The position numbers and the translations under genes are program-made. The notes under the pieces were generated by a model. That model saw only the letters and a list, made by a program, of their open reading frames with translations, was not told the origin of the DNA and ran no database searches. Shown one piece after another: positions 61,524-64,000 of a DNA stretch of 64,000 bases (positions are counted from its first letter, which is position 1; each line of letters opens with the position of its first letter). Location: assembly GCA_905221605.1 (NCBI GenBank), contig CAJNDS010002621.1, positions 124,001 through 188,000 of the forward strand, written 5' to 3'. This DNA is from Symbiodinium natans. Lineage: Eukaryota; Sar; Dinophyceae; Suessiales; Symbiodiniaceae.

Positions 61524-62836
61524 GATGCCGCAGAGGGCGAGGGCGCCCGCACCACGCAGCGCGACCTGGCAATGCAGCGGGCCCTGAACGTCTCTGAGGT
61601 GCAGGTCGCCCCTTTGAAACCGGGGGGGGGGGGGGGGGGGGGGGCAGGGCTTTTTGTTCATGTGCGTCTCTCCGTATATATATATATATACATATGTTTT
61701 TTTTTTTTTTTTTTGGGGGGGGGGGGGGCTGTGGGTGTAATATAGGGGGCTTAATAATGAATAGGGTTCTGGGGGTCATTATAGTATAATGATAAAGGGA
61801 CCCTAAGGGAACACTAGTAGTAAACATTCCGACCCTATATAACGGTTTGGTTTTGGGGGGTGATTTGGGGCATTGTTTTTTTTTTTTTTTGGGGGGGGGG
61901 GGGGTTCGGGTTTCAGTAGGGTTCAGGGGCTTCAGGGCTTTGGGGGATGTAGGGTCCAACGCTGCCTTCCGCTTCCCAGAACAATCTAAGAAATATTCAA
62001 CATACCCCTAGACCATACCCCTTACAAGATATTCAGGGGTATGGTAAAATCCTCCCTTAGACTCCCTTTATATGATACTTTCATAGGTCAAGGGGTATGG
62101 GTTCGGGGTATGGTGAGGTATTCTTAGACACAAGGTTCTCAGCAGTCTAGGAGCCATAACCCCAAACCCTAAACCCTAAACCCTAAACCCTAAACCCTAA
62201 ACCCTAAACCCTAAACCCTAAACCCTAAACCCTAAACCCTAAACCTTCCGTTTTTTTGAACAAGCAATTTCAATGGGGGTGTTCCCTCTCATACTAACAG
62301 TTCTTAACAGGGATTATAATAGAGGGTACTGTATTCCCTATTAAAGGACTGTTAGTAGAAGGGGGAACATCCCAAAATTTGAAGGATACCGCACACTTCT
62401 GTCGCGGGACACTTCTCTGTGTGGGTGGACACTGCAGGGTCTCTGCAGGACGTGGTGAGGATGTGGGGGTGGTCACTCCCGGATACGGGCTTCTCTGGGA
62501 CCCTAAACCCTAAACCCTAAACCCTAAACCCTAAACCCTAAACCCTAAACCCTAAACCCTAAACCCTAAACCCTAAATGCGGCTTAACCAACCAACACTG
62601 AGGGTAGGGTTTAGGGTTTAGGGTTTAGGGTTTAGGGTTTAGGGTTTAGGGTTTAGGGTTTAGGGGTTTAGGGTTTAGGGTTTAGGGTTTAGGGTTTAGG
62701 GTTTAGGGTTTAGGGTTTAGGGTTTAGGGTTTAGGGTTTAGGGTTTAGGGTTCGTGCATCACAGACTTGCCAGGCTCAGAAAGATCAGGAGGATGCAGAG
62801 GAGCGCGCACGGCGAGTTGAGCTCCTTGGCATGTAG
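61524..62836 (+). CDS. Two exons of a charged, helical protein
   Basis: Exon 61524-61604 (after ctaatcggag; DAAEGEGARTTQRDLAMQRA, then LNVSEVQ; GT donor) and last exon 62774-62836 (after gacttgccag; AQKDQEDAEERARRVELLGM, TAG) agree in phase 0. Both are helical and charged, suggesting a coiled coil. An exon may be missing between them. The 1.2-kb intron is crowded: a G-run (61621-61644), two T/G junctions (61697-61728, 61871-61902), inverted repeats at 61998-62123 and 62278-62373, and CCCTAAA then TTTAGGG arrays. Confidence 0.55.
61998..62123. mobile_element. Hairpin element, family CATACCCCTT
   Basis: CATACCCCTAGACCATACCC and AAGATATTCAGGGGTATGG answer CAAGGGGTATGGGTTCGGGG and TATGG. Single copy in this window. 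Confidence 0.55.
62278..62373. mobile_element. Hairpin element, GGATGTTCCCCC family
   Basis: GGTGTTCCCTCTCATACTAA pairs with GTTAGTAGAAGGGGGAACAT. Inner blocks GGGATTATAATAGAGGGTAC and CCCTATTAAAGGACTG are shared with 24877-24974. Confidence 0.75.
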
Positions 62837-62841
62837 CCTAA

Positions 62842-63070
62842 CTTGGAGGTTCATGGTTGCTTAATCAGTGGGGGTAGGAGTAGGGTTTAGGGTTTAGGGT
62901 TTAGGGTTCAGGGTTTAGGGTAAGCACAGCCATGGTAGGCCCTAATAACATTGAGGGTACCTATCCCCACCGATAGATATAAGCAGGGAAACTATACTCA
63001 ATCGATTGGAACCACATTTTTGGGTACTTCTGTCGAGCCCTACCTGTAAGTAGCCATGAACCTTCAATCA
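62842..63070. mobile_element. Hairpin element with a TTTAGGG array inside
   Basis: Arms ACTTGGAGGTTCATGGTTGC and AGTAGCCATGAACCTTCAAT belong to the TGGAGGTTCATGG family. Bases 62880-62925 inside are TTTAGGG units that the other four family members lack. Confidence 0.75.
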
Positions 63071-63238
63071 GTCTCATGAATTTTAGCTTGGCGGCCATGT
63101 CTTCCGAAGCCCTAAATGTATTTAGAGCTTTCTTGTTTGTTTACGGGTTGGGGCCCTAAACCCTAAAACCTAAACCCTAAACCCTAAACCCTAAACCCTG
63201 AACAGACATCCTCTGGAGAGGGCTCTTGTGTTTTGAAG

Positions 63239-63554
63239 GCAGCCGGCTATGAGGCTCCTGTGGCAGTGTATACTACAATAATACATAGGGTGAATCAAGG
63301 CCCATTCGGGTTTAGGGTTCAGGGTTTAGGGTGTAGGGTTTATGGTTTAGGGTTTGGTCACAAGTCAGGGTTCCTGCAAGCCTGGGGCGCCTTCCATGAT
63401 GGTTCCAGCAGCACTAGGAGTTCTTAAAGGTTCAGTGAGAAGCTGGCCGACAGTTTTCGAAGGGAAGGATATTAAGCTTGTTTTTCAAGATCCGGCTATC
63501 CTCCCCATGCTCCGCCCTGATCTGAACACTGCTAGAAGGCTACGCCCCATGTGA
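63239..63554 (+). CDS. Two last exons of an unidentified gene
   Basis: Exon 63239-63289 (after gttttgaag; AAGYEAPVAVYTTIIHR; donor GTGAAT) joins in phase 0 to exon 63369-63554 (after tcacaagtcag; GSCKPGAPSMMVPAALGVLK, then GSVRSWPTVFEGKDIKLVFQ, then DPAILPMLRPDLNTARRLRP, then Met and TGA). The last exon is 186 nt, among the longest in the window, with natural composition. The intron is 79 nt and holds five TTTAGGG-like units, so even a very short intron has them. No family was recognised. Confidence 0.6.
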
Positions 63555-63609
63555 ACCCTGAACCCTGAACCCCCGCACCTTGCAAGCCCGAAACCCATGC
63601 ATGCCCTGA

Positions 63610-63710
63610 ACCTTTAGGGTTTAGGGTTTAGGGTTTAGGGTTTAGGGTTGAGGGTTGAGGGTTTAGGGTTTAGGGTTTAGGGTTTAGGGTTTAGGGTTTA
63701 GGGCCACCCT
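63610..63710. repeat. TTTAGGG array after the last gene end
   Basis: About 13 units, some TTGAGGG, between the stop at 63554 and the next exon at 63727. Confidence 0.9.
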
Positions 63711-63726
63711 GAACCCTCAGACCCAG

Positions 63727-63781
63727 GTACCTGCAGCGCTGCATGGCCGAGGTCAAGCGGGCTCTTCTGGGCATTTCTTGG
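63727..63781 (+). CDS. Internal exon reading YLQRCMAEVKRALLGISW
   Basis: After cagacccag a phase-2 frame reads YLQRCMAEVKRALLGISW to a donor (TTCTTGG|GTGACT). It belongs to a gene that continues past the window edge. A TTTAGGG array (63807-63892) follows the donor side. Confidence 0.5.
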
Positions 63782-63942
63782 GTGACTAGGACCCATAAAC
63801 CCTAAAGGGTTTAGGGTTTAGGGTTTAGGGTTTAGGGTTTAGGGTTTAGGGTTTAGGGTTTAGGGTTTAGGGTTTAGGGTTTAGGGTTTAGGCTTTTAGG
63901 TGTTAGGTTTAGGGTTTTTCCGAATGCGGGTTTCAAATTCCT

Positions 63943-64000
63943 ACGTAGGACCCGGAGTAGGCCCGTTTTCCCTTTTTTAGGGTTTAGGTTCCCGTATAAG
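63943..64000. mobile_element. Left part of a hairpin element cut by the window end
   Basis: GTAGGACCCGGAGTAGGCCC matches the left arm of the CCCAGAGTAGGCCC family (20857, 38538 and 38645). The right arm would lie outside the window. Confidence 0.6.

Noticed and set aside
1-64000. A real chromosome end or telomere
   Set aside because: Arrays occur throughout and in both orientations with genes between them; none is terminal.
1-64000. Ciliate-like telomere-capped gene-sized chromosomes fused together
   Set aside because: Islands are single exons, not genes, and neighbouring exons join in phase, so the arrays are intronic. The resemblance is kept only as a thought about origin.
1-64000. CRISPR array
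   Set aside because: Repeats are telomere-like with no regular unique spacers, and the genome is eukaryotic.
1-64000. tRNA, rRNA or spliced-leader RNA genes
   Set aside because: No cloverleaf with internal promoter boxes, rRNA core or complete spliced-leader sequence was noticed; a covariance-model scan would be decisive.

Overview
The window looks like nuclear DNA of a eukaryote, most likely a dinoflagellate. Almost the whole + strand is a one-directional row of small, finely split genes. The exons are 15 to 190 nt long and carry AG acceptors. Their donors are GT, very often GC, and possibly GA. They lie in introns and spacers packed with telomere-like repeats (TTTAGGG or CCCTAAA and relatives) and short hairpin elements. 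Frequent GC donors, genes in one direction, TTTAGGG repeats and a cold-shock-domain gene fit dinoflagellates. No other lineage marker was seen, so the assignment is an inference.

Layout. 0-12 kb: four gene models, ending with the best-recognised one, a cold-shock-domain gene (8371-11978). 12-29 kb: partial genes, a three-exon gene (15438-16707), a small single-pass membrane protein gene (20226-20855) and a basic-tail gene (21412-22814). 29.4-30.2 kb: remains of a Ty1/copia reverse transcriptase, broken by a hairpin element and by telomeric bases. 30.7-42 kb: further multi-exon genes. 42.1-50.8 kb: an 8.7-kb LTR element on the - strand with identical 221-bp LTRs. It encodes intronless WW, S1 and six-fold CCCH zinc-finger proteins and no recognisable reverse transcriptase or integrase. 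A 198-bp direct duplication that includes the last exon of a host gene flanks it. 51-64 kb: more + strand genes, including an eight-exon chain at 55.6-59.5 kb and a gene ending at 63554.

The strongest pattern is architectural. Exon islands are usually bounded on the left (acceptor side) by C-rich CCCTAAA arrays and on the right (donor side) by G-rich TTTAGGG arrays. Introns therefore tend to run TTTAGGG...CCCTAAA and could fold back on themselves. At least fourteen families of 75-230 bp hairpin elements recur between exons.

Exon calls were made by eye from reading frame, splice dinucleotides and phase agreement between neighbours. Most products are not recognised and are reported as such. 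No rRNA, tRNA, CRISPR array or bacterial signal was found.
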